In this document: positions 23,466 to 32,072 of the stretch, in pieces
How the letters are laid out: every line of letters starts with the position of its first letter
How positions within the stretch are numbered: the stretch's first letter is position 1
Assembly (NCBI GenBank): GCA_001723855.1
Contig: MCBC01000067.1
Coordinates: 1 to 64,000, forward strand
Source of the DNA: Candidatus Altarchaeales archaeon WOR_SM1_86-2
Lineage (GTDB): Archaea; Altiarchaeota; Altiarchaeia; IMC4; MCBC01
Length of the DNA: 64,000 nt
Reading direction: 5' to 3'
The notes under the pieces: generated by a model
Seen by the model: the letters and a program-made list of their open reading frames with translations, nothing else
The model's database searches: none
What the model was told of the DNA's origin: nothing
Position numbers and translations under genes: made by a program

Positions 23466-23960
23466 ATGAGAAAATACAGAAAAATATGGTACCGGGATAA
23501 TAAAGGGGATGTTAGATGCGTGGAGCCCCCTGCTTACTATGTCGAAGATGAGGGGGAAGTGATAAGGATAGAATGGGAAGATTCGATACAGGAAATCCCT
23601 AAGAATAGGATCATAGAAGATGTTGAATATGAAGATGAATGTTTTATCTCCACTGCTGTGTACGGGACACGCTCGGAAAAGCAGCTCGATGTGCTCAGGG
23701 ATTTCAGGGATGATGTGATGAAGACAAATTTTATTGGAAAATTGCTTTTGGGGTATTATTACAAGATAGGTCCGGGCATAGCGGATAAAATCGCAGACGA
23801 TGAAAATGCAAAGAAAAAACTTCGCAGTCTCATTGATCTGGGTGTTTCCGTGATAGAGCAGAGAAATAAAGCAAGCGGGCACTTAAAGTTCCTTTACGGC
23901 ATCGTGGGTATCGGGCTTTACTGTATCGTATGTTTTGCCGCAAAGATTATTACCCTCTAA
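23466..23960 (+). CDS. CFI-box domain membrane protein
   Basis: The protein has 164 residues. An N-terminal soluble part (YYVEDEGEVIRIEWEDS) is followed by the CFI box: ECFISTAVYGTRSEKQLDVLRDFRDDVM ... LLLGYYYKIGPGIADKIADD. A C-terminal transmembrane helix follows (FLYGIVGIGLYCIVCFAAKII). The CFI box is a conserved C-terminal-type module (CFIATAAYG...LR.FRD) of unknown function in bacteria and archaea. Here it sits mid-protein before a membrane anchor. Confidence 0.75.
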   Translation: MRKYRKIWYRDNKGDVRCVEPPAYYVEDEGEVIRIEWEDSIQEIPKNRIIEDVEYEDECFISTAVYGTRSEKQLDVLRDFRDDVMKTNFIGKLLLGYYYKIGPGIADKIADDENAKKKLRSLIDLGVSVIEQRNKASGHLKFLYGIVGIGLYCIVCFAAKIITL

Positions 23961-24240
23961 TCAATCCCATATCGACAAACCTTGTGTGCTCGCCCCGCAG
24001 ATAATATGCTCCAGGACCCTTACCCCCACCAACCCGCACGCTCTGATCAGGTGATCCGTCGCCTTAATGTCATCATCCGCAGGCTATGTTTCGCCGCTCG
24101 GACGGCTGTGCACGAAGATCACCTCCGGCAGATTCACCGACTATTTCTCTTATGACTTCCCCCGGGCTCACAACGCTTGAGGCTAAATTTCCTTTTGAAA
24201 GAGTTATGCCTGTTTTGTATCCAGCGATTCTGATTTAAAA
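23950..24240 (-). pseudogene. Decayed RadC/JAB-domain gene
   Basis: Pieces of a RadC-type JAB domain are readable in shifting frames on the minus strand. First comes GITLSKGNLASSVVSPGEVIREIVGESAG. After a frameshift comes LPEVIFVHSRPSGE, interrupted by a TAG stop just past the HSRPSG metal-site motif (normally HNHPSG). Then comes PADDDIKATDHLIRACGLVGVRVLEHIICG, and in another frame RFVDMGLIRG ending at 23950. At least two frameshifts, one nonsense codon and a changed active-site residue make it non-functional. Its end overlaps the stop of the CFI-box gene. The remaining gap to 24555 is AT-rich and I see no other gene in it. Confidence 0.85.
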
Positions 24241-24555
24241 AACCATATACAAAAATTCGGTTTTTTCCATACTTCACGTAATCAATATCAAACACCCGGG
24301 AAATGATCATAAGAGGATGGCAACAACACCTGCGATACAACCCGTAACTGGAATGATGTCGGAACAACCGGCTGCACGTATTCCTACACGTAATAACGAA
24401 TAAATTGATATCTGGTTACGGATGGAAAAGTTGACGGGCACATAAAGAATTTATTAAGCCAAAATATAATTCAGTTATCTTATTGATAATTATCCGTTTT
24501 ATTAATATGAACCCCCTATATTAATATTATACGCTCAGATTTCTGATAATTCAAA

Positions 24556-24960
24556 ATGCTTACGACAAAGGACTTGATGGTCAAGAACCCTCTTTACTGC
24601 AACCCGGACGACTCTCTGGAGCAGGTTAATAAGTTCATGTGCAAACACCAAGTGGCTCATTTGCCTGTCGTTGAAAAAAATAAGGTTATCGGAATGGTGG
24701 CTTTAAAGGACATACTAAATAATTCTTTCGCCTCTGGCTTTGATCTGGATGCCTTAAAACGGGCCCATGTCAGGGATGTTATGCTTTCCGACCCGGTTCT
24801 TGTGAAAGAAAACGCAGAATTTAAAGATTTGATTACGCTAATGCTCAAAAAGGGAGCGGAATGTGTCCCGGTTGTCGATGATGAAATGCACCTGCTCGGA
24901 CTCATGGGGAGAAAAGAAGTTTTGGAGGGAACCGTGACGGCGATTAAGGATTACGAATAA
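24556..24960 (+). CDS. CBS-pair protein
   Basis: The protein has 134 residues. Two CBS domains in tandem make up the whole chain: LMVKNPLYCNPDDSLEQVNKFM ... HLPVVEKNKVIGMVALKDIL and VMLSDPVLVKENAEFKDLITLM ... VPVVDDEMHLLGLMGRKEVL. CBS pairs bind adenosyl ligands and regulate partners. A close paralogue follows 37 bp downstream and a KaiC-like ATPase after that, probably one operon. Confidence 0.88.
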   Translation: MLTTKDLMVKNPLYCNPDDSLEQVNKFMCKHQVAHLPVVEKNKVIGMVALKDILNNSFASGFDLDALKRAHVRDVMLSDPVLVKENAEFKDLITLMLKKGAECVPVVDDEMHLLGLMGRKEVLEGTVTAIKDYE

Positions 24961-24997
24961 TCATAAACATACATATTAGTATACAAAAAAGGTAAAA

Positions 24998-25417
24998 ATG
25001 CTAACCGCAAAGGAAATAATGATTAAAGATCCGCTGTATTGCGGCCCAATGGACCCCATATCCTATACCAATAAGTTAATGTGCAAGCATCATATAGGGC
25101 ATATGCCCGTCGTCAACGAAGAAAAAAAGGTTGTTGGAATCGTAGCGTTAAGGGATTTGAATATGTACTCCCTCGCATTCAGCCAGGGGCTGGGGGGAAT
25201 GAGGACAACCTGTGTCAAGGATGTTATGATCGCCAGACCGTGGACGGTGAAGGAGTATGTAAAATTTAAGGATATACTTAATTTGATAGTTGAAAGACAC
25301 GTAAAGGGTCTTCCGGTGGTTAACGATAAAATGGAATTGGTTGGGTTTATATGCAGAATGGAGGTTTTGAAGGGGATGATGATGTTTATGGATAAGAATG
25401 GAAGTTTTTTAAAGTAA
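24998..25417 (+). CDS. CBS-pair protein, tandem paralogue
   Basis: The protein has 139 residues with the same two-CBS layout as its upstream neighbour (EIMIKDPLYCGPMDPISYTNKLMCKH ... HMPVVNEEKKVVGIVALRDL, then VMIARPWTVKEYVKFKDILNLI). The pair clearly arose by tandem duplication. The shared first half (LYC.P.D) is better conserved than the second, so the two may bind different ligands or form a heterodimer (inference). Confidence 0.86.
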   Translation: MLTAKEIMIKDPLYCGPMDPISYTNKLMCKHHIGHMPVVNEEKKVVGIVALRDLNMYSLAFSQGLGGMRTTCVKDVMIARPWTVKEYVKFKDILNLIVERHVKGLPVVNDKMELVGFICRMEVLKGMMMFMDKNGSFLK

Positions 25418-25450
25418 ATATTTATTTATATATGATCTAATTTATAAAAA

Positions 25451-26200
25451 ATGAAGAAGGTATGTAAAACTGGAATCGGGGGCAAGGGAGAGGTCAAGGG
25501 TAAAGAAGTAGATGTTCTGGATGAGATTATTGGGGGGGGGATTCCCGAGGGACACACTGTGCTTTTAGCTGGCAGCTCCGGAACGGGAAAGACAATATTG
25601 GCCCAGGAGTTTTTGTTTAACGGAACAAAGCTCAAGGATAAGGGATTGTATGTTTCTCTATCCGAAACTGCGGAAAGGATGGAAAAGAACATAGAGGATT
25701 TTAGATTTTATGATAAAAAATTAATTGATGCAGGAGATATAACAATTTTGGACATAAAGGAGATAGCGGAGTTAAAGCAGATATCTTTTCCGCCAAAGCC
25801 GGGACTTGATCCGAATCTTGTTCTCTCTGCAATAAGGGAAAATATCGCGATCAACGGGGCAAGGAGAGTTGTTATAGATTCTATAACCGCGCTGTGCCAA
25901 AATATAGGGGATGAGGATAAGATCAGGGAATTTTTATATGAGCTGGAATCCACCCTGGCAGTATTGGGATGCACCACCCTGCTTATCTCCGAGATCGCAC
26001 CACAACAATTCATATACAGCAGATTCGGCATTGAAGAGTATATATCGGATGGTATCATTTTGTTGATGGAGCATGAAAGAAGCGGGGAGTTAATGAGAAC
26101 CCTGCAGGTTATAAAAATGAGGGGCACGGGTCATTCAAGAACAAAGCAGGCTATGAAGATAACCCTGGATGGAATAAAATTGGCCCAGTTGATAGAGTAA
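25451..26200 (+). CDS. KaiC-like RecA-superfamily ATPase
   Basis: The protein has 249 residues and a single KaiC domain. Features are the LDEIIGGGIPEGHTVLL entry, Walker A GSSGTGKT at 41-48, YVSLSETAERM, Walker B RRVVIDSITALCQ, and the C-terminal MRGTGHSRTKQAMKIT typical of archaeal KaiC-domain signalling ATPases. Archaeal members are linked to motility and signal networks. It follows two CBS proteins by ~30 bp, suggesting an adenylate-responsive signalling operon (inference). The codons for GGG at 28-30 form an uninterrupted G9 run (25532-25540). Confidence 0.88.
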   Translation: MKKVCKTGIGGKGEVKGKEVDVLDEIIGGGIPEGHTVLLAGSSGTGKTILAQEFLFNGTKLKDKGLYVSLSETAERMEKNIEDFRFYDKKLIDAGDITILDIKEIAELKQISFPPKPGLDPNLVLSAIRENIAINGARRVVIDSITALCQNIGDEDKIREFLYELESTLAVLGCTTLLISEIAPQQFIYSRFGIEEYISDGIILLMEHERSGELMRTLQVIKMRGTGHSRTKQAMKITLDGIKLAQLIE

Positions 26201-26632
26201 AAACATAATTTTTATTTTTATTTTTAAATAAGTAATACTCATTAGATGAATTTGATTTGAGACCCCTTATTTTGATCATTGAGCAGGTCAACACGACTGC
26301 AGATTTAAATTTAACGATGATCCGGGGCACATTCAATAAAAAATTTGCATAGCAAATTTTTTAGCATTTAGAAAGTAGATATACTTTCTAAATACAATAA
26401 AAAACAACCCTCTGAAAGGTTGGTTACCAGGCACGATAGAGTGTACTTCAAGGGAAAAAATCACATGCAAATTTTGATTGATTTATGAAATGAATTGATC
26501 TCATTGAAAATTAACATGTTGAATTTTCAATAAAATAAAAAATTGCAATGCAACTTTATGTAATTTGAAATGTTTTTAGCATTTTATAAAGAAAAATCAT
26601 GTTTTTAGAAAAATTTTAATCGAGAATAAATA
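26201..26632. other. 432-bp intergenic region with oligo-T tract and three hairpins, no gene seen
   Basis: After the KaiC-like gene comes TTTTTATTTTTATTTTT (about 26210-26226), a likely terminator. Three strong palindromes follow. The first is AAAAAATTTGC-ata-GCAAATTTTTT (26338-26362). The second is ATTTAGAAAGTA-gata-TACTTTCTAAAT (26366-26393). The third is ATTGAAAATT-aacatgttg-AATTTTCAAT (26503-26531). They are of the same style as the hairpins in the pilin and DUF2207 genes. A small noncoding RNA or a leader of fttA is possible but I cannot show it. Confidence 0.7.
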
Positions 26633-28531
26633 ATGGCTTTCTTGGAATTCAATGATATTAAGAAAATAGTAAAAGAGAACAATCCCGGGGGTAAGGTAAC
26701 TAAGGTTGATTTAGAAGGACCCAAAGTGGTGCTTTACACGGACGACCTGCCGTTTTTTATAGACTCTGATGAGATCAAGAGCCTGGTGAATCTGCTGAAG
26801 AAACGAGTTATTCTGAGATCAAACGCTAATGCTTTAATGCCGCCGGATGAAGCAAAATCGGAAATAGAAAAGATATTGCCAGATGATGCCGTGGTTAAGG
26901 AGATAGTATTTGACGACTATTTCAGGGAGGTAATTATTGAGGCAGAAAAGTTGGGGTTGGTGATCGGAAGAAAAAGTGAAACTCTAAACAAAATAATAAA
27001 AGCAACTGGCTGGCAGGTAAAGTTGTTAAGAACGCCCCCCATTCAGTCAGATATAATAGATAGTGTCAGGAAAATCATACTGAACAGCAGCAAAGAAAGA
27101 CAAAAAATTTTAAAATCCGTAGGTAAACAAATTTATAGAAAACCGGATGCTTCGTGCGATTGGGTCAGAGTAACCCCCCTGGGGGGAGCAAGACAGGTTG
27201 GAAGATCCTGTTTTTTGATTCAAACCCCTGAAAGCAATGTGCTTTTAGATTGCGGAATAAACCCGGCGGGATCTGAAACAAATAGATTTCCAGACTTCAG
27301 GGCATCGGATCTGGCTATTAACAAATTGGATTCCGTTATTATATCGCATTCGCATCTTGACCATATGGGGTTTCTGCCCTACCTTTATAAATACGGTTAT
27401 GATGGACCGGTTTATTGCACCGAACCCACAAGGGATTTAATGACCATGCTGCAGATAGATGCTGTTGAGATAGGCGAAAAAGAGAATAATGAACTCCCAT
27501 TTTCGTCAAATGAAGTAAAAGAGATGGTAAAACATACAATTCCCCTGGATTACGAGGAAGTCGCCGATATAACGCCGGATATGAGATTGACCCTGTACGA
27601 TGCAGGGCATATCCTCGGATCATCGATAATTCACCTCCACATAGGGGACGGCTTGCATAACATTGTCTATACAGGGGATATAAAATTCGGCAGCACGAAA
27701 CTTCTTGAGCCCGCAAACTTTCGCTTTCCGAGGGTAGAAACATTGATCATGGAGGGTACTTACGGCGGCAGATATGATGCCCAGCCTAATAGGAGAGATG
27801 CAGAGAACCTGCTGCTCATTCATCTGAAGAATGCGCTCTCTAACAATGGAAAAGTACTGATTCCCGTTTTTGCTGTAGGCAGATCGCAGGAAGTTCTGAT
27901 GGTTCTCGAGAGTTTTTATAGGTTTAATAAAATAAGCCCCGAAATACCTGTATACCTGGACGGCATGATCTGGGAGGCGACCGCCATACATACGACATAC
28001 TTAGAACACTTAAATGAAAGATTGCGCAAAAGGATTTTTAATGGCTATAATCCGTTTTTGACAGAAAATTTTAAGAATGTGAAGCACGGGGACAGGGAAA
28101 AGATTATGAAGAGTAAAGACCCATGCATAATACTTGCTACATCCGGTATGATGACGGGCGGCCCGGTTATTGAATACTTCAAAAACTTTGCAGAAGATGA
28201 AAAGAATATGCTGTTGTTTGTGGGATATCAAGCCGAAGGCTCCATGGGTAAGAGAATACAAAACGGACTCGTTGAAATCCCGATAGATGTTGGCGGCAAA
28301 ACGAAATCTTTGAATGTAAAGATGAAAGTAGAGACAGTTGACGGGTTTTCCGGGCACGCTGATAGAAGACAATTGCTTGGATATGCAAAAAAAATAGATC
28401 CAAAGCCAAAAAGAGTACTGGTTGTGCACGGTGAAAGCGAGAAGTGCATGAATCTTGCCATGACCCTCTACTCAATGTTCGGTTTTGAATCAACCGCCCC
28501 ACAGAACCTTGACACAGTCAGGCTGATTTAG
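26633..28531 (+). CDS. fttA: FttA/aCPSF1, archaeal KH-beta-CASP transcription termination nuclease
   Basis: The protein has 632 residues. Two N-terminal KH domains (residues ~1-140; LGLVIGRKSETLNKI) are followed by a metallo-beta-lactamase core. The zinc motif is S-H239-S-H241-L-D243-H244-MG, with DAGHILGSS and YTGDIKFGSTKLL. The beta-CASP insert carries GKVLIPVFAVGRSQEV, ILATSGMMTGGP, and C-terminal SGHADRRQL and VHGE. FttA is an RNA endonuclease that cleaves nascent transcripts at U-rich sites and releases RNA polymerase in archaea. Length and order match the family. The 3' end overlaps the convergent CARDB gene by 14 bp. Confidence 0.95.
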   Translation: MAFLEFNDIKKIVKENNPGGKVTKVDLEGPKVVLYTDDLPFFIDSDEIKSLVNLLKKRVILRSNANALMPPDEAKSEIEKILPDDAVVKEIVFDDYFREVIIEAEKLGLVIGRKSETLNKIIKATGWQVKLLRTPPIQSDIIDSVRKIILNSSKERQKILKSVGKQIYRKPDASCDWVRVTPLGGARQVGRSCFLIQTPESNVLLDCGINPAGSETNRFPDFRASDLAINKLDSVIISHSHLDHMGFLPYLYKYGYDGPVYCTEPTRDLMTMLQIDAVEIGEKENNELPFSSNEVKEMVKHTIPLDYEEVADITPDMRLTLYDAGHILGSSIIHLHIGDGLHNIVYTGDIKFGSTKLLEPANFRFPRVETLIMEGTYGGRYDAQPNRRDAENLLLIHLKNALSNNGKVLIPVFAVGRSQEVLMVLESFYRFNKISPEIPVYLDGMIWEATAIHTTYLEHLNERLRKRIFNGYNPFLTENFKNVKHGDREKIMKSKDPCIILATSGMMTGGPVIEYFKNFAEDEKNMLLFVGYQAEGSMGKRIQNGLVEIPIDVGGKTKSLNVKMKVETVDGFSGHADRRQLLGYAKKIDPKPKRVLVVHGESEKCMNLAMTLYSMFGFESTAPQNLDTVRLI

Positions 28532-29333
28532 ATTTTTTTCTTATCATAAGGAAAGTAAAAAGTATGAATAAAACCGCAACGACAATTATAATTACCTGCA
28601 ATAATTCTGTTTTATCCTCCTGTTGAATATCTTTCTTTATTTCGTTTGTTGAAGTAATCTCACGTTCGATTTCGTTTGTTAGGGGGCTGGATGCACTCCC
28701 CCCTATTTCACGGCTTCCGTAACCCGGGTTTTTCTCGGCTTCAACCGTATCATTCTCCCCGGCGCTTTCAATTTCTTCTGCATTACCCTCGATCCCATCA
28801 TGCTCTTGAGCTTGTATGTTTATTTCCCGCCCCGGGATAGAGACAATAAGACTCATCGCATTATTATCTTCATTTTCTTCAAGGATATTGTCATAGGGGT
28901 CCGCTCTTAATTGAATCGCATATTTTCCAGGCGCAGGATTCCATTCTAACTCCGCAGCATCCTCGGATTTTGATTTAAGCAGGGGGATGATTGAGGAATC
29001 GATGATGTAACCGTCCGCTAACAGGTCTATCTTTACATTTTTTGCATCCTTTACCCCGGTGTTTCTTATCAGCCCTGTTACCGTTACCTTTTCACAAATA
29101 GAATAGTTAACCTTCTTGACGGCCAGATCCGGATGTGATTCTCTATACGCGTGCGAACCGCCTCCGGATTGTGAACTTCCGGAAGTTGAATCCCCGGACG
29201 ATGAACCTCCCCCCGAATCGCCCCCTTGGCCGCCTGAGCCTCCCGAACCGCATCCGCATCCGCCGCTAACCGCTCCACAGCACAACACAAAAACCGAAAT
29301 CAAAAAAACCAAAATTTTCAATCCTCCCGGCAT
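28518..29333 (-). CDS. CARDB-domain surface protein, C-terminally anchored
   Basis: The protein is ~271 residues from ATG 29333, which has a clear GGAGAT Shine-Dalgarno; an upstream extension to 29381 lacks one. A signal peptide (GGLKILVFLISVFVLCCGAV) is followed by a Gly/Ser-rich linker with CGCG. Next is one CARDB domain (DLAVKKVNYSICEKVTVTG ... NAMSLIVSIPG), an acidic Glu/Asn-rich stalk, and a C-terminal helix (VIIIVVAVLFILFTFLMI) with basic tail. It is probably displayed on the cell surface as an adhesion or structural protein. Confidence 0.8.
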   Translation of the reverse strand: MPGGLKILVFLISVFVLCCGAVSGGCGCGSGGSGGQGGDSGGGSSSGDSTSGSSQSGGGSHAYRESHPDLAVKKVNYSICEKVTVTGLIRNTGVKDAKNVKIDLLADGYIIDSSIIPLLKSKSEDAAELEWNPAPGKYAIQLRADPYDNILEENEDNNAMSLIVSIPGREINIQAQEHDGIEGNAEEIESAGENDTVEAEKNPGYGSREIGGSASSPLTNEIEREITSTNEIKKDIQQEDKTELLQVIIIVVAVLFILFTFLMIRKKSKSA

Positions 29334-29389
29334 TTTTATCTCCACTATAGATATTGTTTTAGCAGTAAATAAATATATCAATAAGAACT

Positions 29390-29857
29390 CTACAGTCTAT
29401 GGCTGTGTACCATAAGCTTTATTACCCTTATAAACGGGTGAACCAGCCAACTCAAAAAAATAGCCGCTAATATGCTGAAAAGTATTAGACCCAAAGTTCC
29501 CAATGCCAGCTCACCGGCAACAATAAGCAGTACTACTATCACCGGGACAGCAAATACGGCTAGTACCGGGATGACTTTCCATGAGTTCTTTTCTCCAAAA
29601 TAACCAACCACCGCGCATCCAATCATTGCAGCAATAATAATCAATACGTCACTTCCAAAAAAACCGAGAAATCCCATCCCTGCCCCGGCAGCCATACGGA
29701 AATACGGGGCAAACGCAAGCACAAGTATCATTTTCAGGTAACTACTGATACTTCCGGATATCTCCCCTATGAATATTGCCAAAAGACCAATTACTACGGG
29801 AACTATGTAGATTGCTCTATGCTCAAACATTTCATGTAAGTCCATCTTCAAGTGCAT
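29390..29857 (-). CDS. Polytopic membrane protein of unknown function
   Basis: The protein has 155 residues with about five hydrophobic segments (IVPVVIGLLAIFIGEI, YLKMILVLAFAPYF, VLIIIAAMIGCAVVGYF, VIPVLAVFAVPVIVVLLIV, ALGTLGLILFSILAAIFL). I recognise no motif. The start may be MDLHEMFEHR (three codons in) instead of MHLKM. Its upstream sequence is part of the large inverted repeat shared with the HxlR/hydrogenase intergenic region. Confidence 0.6.
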   Translation of the reverse strand: MHLKMDLHEMFEHRAIYIVPVVIGLLAIFIGEISGSISSYLKMILVLAFAPYFRMAAGAGMGFLGFFGSDVLIIIAAMIGCAVVGYFGEKNSWKVIPVLAVFAVPVIVVLLIVAGELALGTLGLILFSILAAIFLSWLVHPFIRVIKLMVHSHRL

Positions 29858-29894
29858 TTACATTTATATTATAAAAATTTCATAAATAAAAAAA

Positions 29895-30235
29895 ACAATA
29901 ATATACTAAATATTTTTCCATTTTTATAACTTTTTTATTAAAATATAACTTTTTTAGAAAATAGATATCGGATTCAATATAAAAAAATGCCACAATCTAA
30001 TAATTAAATTAAGTTTAATTTCAAAGAATATTGCCCGTTAGGTAATAAATACTATAAAATAAATCTTTTCTGGAAAAATAAAACCAGAATTCTAAACAAT
30101 GGCTGCCATAATCTAAAGTTTAAGCGATAATAAGTATATGTTCTCAGCAAGTCGATTTGTCCTTTCGTTTTCAAAAAAGATTTTTAATAATTTTGCGAAA
30201 AATCAAAAATTTCTTTTCTGATTCAAAAAAGACAG
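29895..30235 (+). repeat. Copy 1 of a ~335-bp inverted dispersed intergenic repeat (contains element copy B)
   Basis: This noncoding stretch is homologous, in the opposite orientation, to 42470-42800. Shared landmarks in order: AGAAAATA, AAAAAATGCC, TTTCAAAGAATATTGCC, a palindrome ATTGCC-n5-GGTAAT (30030-30046), GGAAAAATAAAACCAGAATT, TGGCTGCCATAATCTAAAGT, TATATGTTCT, GTCGATTT, CCTTTCGTTTTCAAAAAAGA. The last ~65 bp are the dispersed element also found before the pilus ATPase. It is followed at 30234-30250 by a small hairpin AGAATTT-ttc-AAATTCT. There is no gene between 29858 and 30312. Confidence 0.85.
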
Positions 30236-30312
30236 AATTTTTCAAATTCTCCGTTTTTAATTGAAATAAAAAATAGGGATTAATGCAGATGGCTATTTAG
30301 ATAGAAATTCCT

Positions 30313-30540
30313 TTAATTCAGATGTTTAGCAACCCTTTCCTTAAGTTCATTGCCCCATTCCAACGCCATCTCATCCGTTATCTTACTCTCCTTTAACAAT
30401 TCACCTGCAAGTTTAAACATCAATCTTTCAGATAAATGCTCCCTCAATGCTCTGCAAACTATTTCATTTGCTTCACTTTCCCCAAGTTCTTTAAATCCGA
30501 TTTCCAGTTCTTCGGGAATCTTAACAACTACTTCAGGCAT
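30313..30540 (-). CDS. Antitoxin-like small protein, no toxin partner in view
   Basis: The protein has 75 residues. MPEVVVKIPEELEIGFKELGESEANEIVCRALREHL opens with a strand then a helix-turn-helix-like pair, as in archaeal VapB-type antitoxins, and continues with an acidic helix (ELLKESKITDEMALEWGNELKERV). Downstream on the same strand there is no PIN-domain or RelE-like gene; instead the repeat element begins. It is either an orphan antitoxin left after loss of its toxin or a free-standing regulator. Confidence 0.6.
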   Translation of the reverse strand: MPEVVVKIPEELEIGFKELGESEANEIVCRALREHLSERLMFKLAGELLKESKITDEMALEWGNELKERVAKHLN

Positions 30541-30744
30541 TTTTAATGATAATTGATATGAAAATATAAATATTGTGAGTTGAATTTGAAAGGAGGGGGG
30601 GGTTTTTGGTTAACTGAGGGTGAATTTACTATTCCAAAAGGCGTCTGGATAAATGTAGCGAATCGTAAATCCTCTGTTATGCACCCCTAATAGAGGCGAG
30701 CGACCGTAGAGAGCAAATGGTCCGCTGGAGGTGTTGCCAAGAAA

Positions 30745-31995
30745 CTATTTAAGATAAACATATTCTTTTGTTATGGGATCTATGGCTATTTTCTCTCCTG
30801 TAAGGTTTGCATTATATCCGGGATAGCCATATTTCCCAGCTGTTGCATCGAGAACTATGCATCTTTGGTTATCTACTTCATAGTATGTTATTTTTTGATC
30901 CTTAAGAAGTTCATAAGCAGAATAATAGAAATAAAATTTTATATTTAAATTAACTGTAGTGTCCTTATTGTAAAAGGCGTCCCAATTTTCATTCTCTAAA
31001 ATCAACCCCCCATAGGTCGCCAAGCCATCACATGAATCACTTATTCTTAGAACATTTTGTTTTTGGCATGAGGGATAATTTTTAAACGCCTTGCCTTTGG
31101 ACATTAAGTCATAATCGATTTTTGATGGAACTACATAAATTGTTAGCGGTTGGGATGAAGACACATCATACTTTATGTTCATATACTCAATTGGTGAAGT
31201 AAATTCAGAGCCATCGCCACCATAATAAATCATATTTCTCTCCTTTAAAACAAAGGTTTGTTGTTTTTGTATCACAACAAAAAGATTTCCATCTTCTATA
31301 ACTACATTCATATCTCCTTTTTGACCGAAATCTTCTGAAACTTGAGTTATTATAGATTCCTCAACATATTGCCATATATCTTCAGTATCTACACCACATG
31401 CCAAAGAATACGCATGGTCTTCTGTAAAAACAATATAGGTTTTTATCCCAAGGTTCTCTAAAAGAGAGATAATTAAAATTGTCAAATCTTCACAATCTCC
31501 CCCCCTTATCTTCATTGTTTCGGAAGGAGATTGAATAAATTCTTCACTCCTTGGATCGCTATAATACTTGCAATTTTCTACAACATATCGATATAATTTA
31601 TTGACCTGACATTCCTTATCTCCAGATGGACAAGCACTAACAATTGAAGCAGCTTGTGCTCTAAGGTTTATATCCTCTAAAACAATTTTACCTATGTATG
31701 GTTCTGCTCTTTGGATAACAGGGTCGGTGATAACTTCTGTTTTAGATGGTTGTGTGGGAATTGGTTTTGTTTCTTCTGTTTTAGTGCTTTCTTCTGGCTG
31801 TTTTATTTGTTCATCATTATCACAGATTTTATTATCATTTGCATCTAAGCAACATTCACCAGATTTATATTCATAATACGGTTTGTTGCATTTAACTTCT
31901 TGCTTTTTTTCATCACCAATGCATCCACTTATAAATACAATACTAATAACCAACATTGTCATCACTCCAAGAGTTAAATGTTTTTGTTTTTCCAT
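30745..31995 (-). CDS. Transglutaminase-like lipoprotein
   Basis: The protein is ~416 residues from ATG 31995. Signal peptide KHLTLGVMTMLVISIVFISG is followed by a lipobox Cys (ISGC), a Thr/Pro-rich linker and a transglutaminase-like core. The catalytic Cys lies in IRGGDCEDLTILIISLLENLGI, a His in FTEDHAYSLACG, and an Asp in CIVLDATAGKYGYPG. It would be lipid-anchored outside the cell, acting as a peptidase or transamidase on surface proteins. The AT-rich codon use differs from the thrC gene upstream. The leftward gap 30541-30744 contains no gene I can support. Confidence 0.78.
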   Translation of the reverse strand: MEKQKHLTLGVMTMLVISIVFISGCIGDEKKQEVKCNKPYYEYKSGECCLDANDNKICDNDEQIKQPEESTKTEETKPIPTQPSKTEVITDPVIQRAEPYIGKIVLEDINLRAQAASIVSACPSGDKECQVNKLYRYVVENCKYYSDPRSEEFIQSPSETMKIRGGDCEDLTILIISLLENLGIKTYIVFTEDHAYSLACGVDTEDIWQYVEESIITQVSEDFGQKGDMNVVIEDGNLFVVIQKQQTFVLKERNMIYYGGDGSEFTSPIEYMNIKYDVSSSQPLTIYVVPSKIDYDLMSKGKAFKNYPSCQKQNVLRISDSCDGLATYGGLILENENWDAFYNKDTTVNLNIKFYFYYSAYELLKDQKITYYEVDNQRCIVLDATAGKYGYPGYNANLTGEKIAIDPITKEYVYLK

Positions 31996-32072
31996 TGTAA
32001 ATGCCACCTTTTGGATGAAATCCTTATTAGTTCTCCCTTGTTAAATCATTATCCCCTATTAAAATATAAACC

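Noticed and set aside
24318..24404. Short frame DGNNTCDTTRNWNDVGTT after the radC remnant
   Set aside because: It reads like the tail of a secreted protein, but there is no start, no upstream coding sequence and only about 25 codons.
26308..26420. Possible C/D box sRNA (GATGAT followed by CTGA)
   Set aside because: The C box has a mismatch, the boxes are about 100 nt apart where archaeal C/D sRNAs are about 60 nt, and no D'/C' pair is evident.
30595..30744. Possible protein remnant (GEFTIPKGVWINVANRKSS) after a G8 run
   Set aside because: It is too short, ends in stops and matches no family I recognise; it may be chance.
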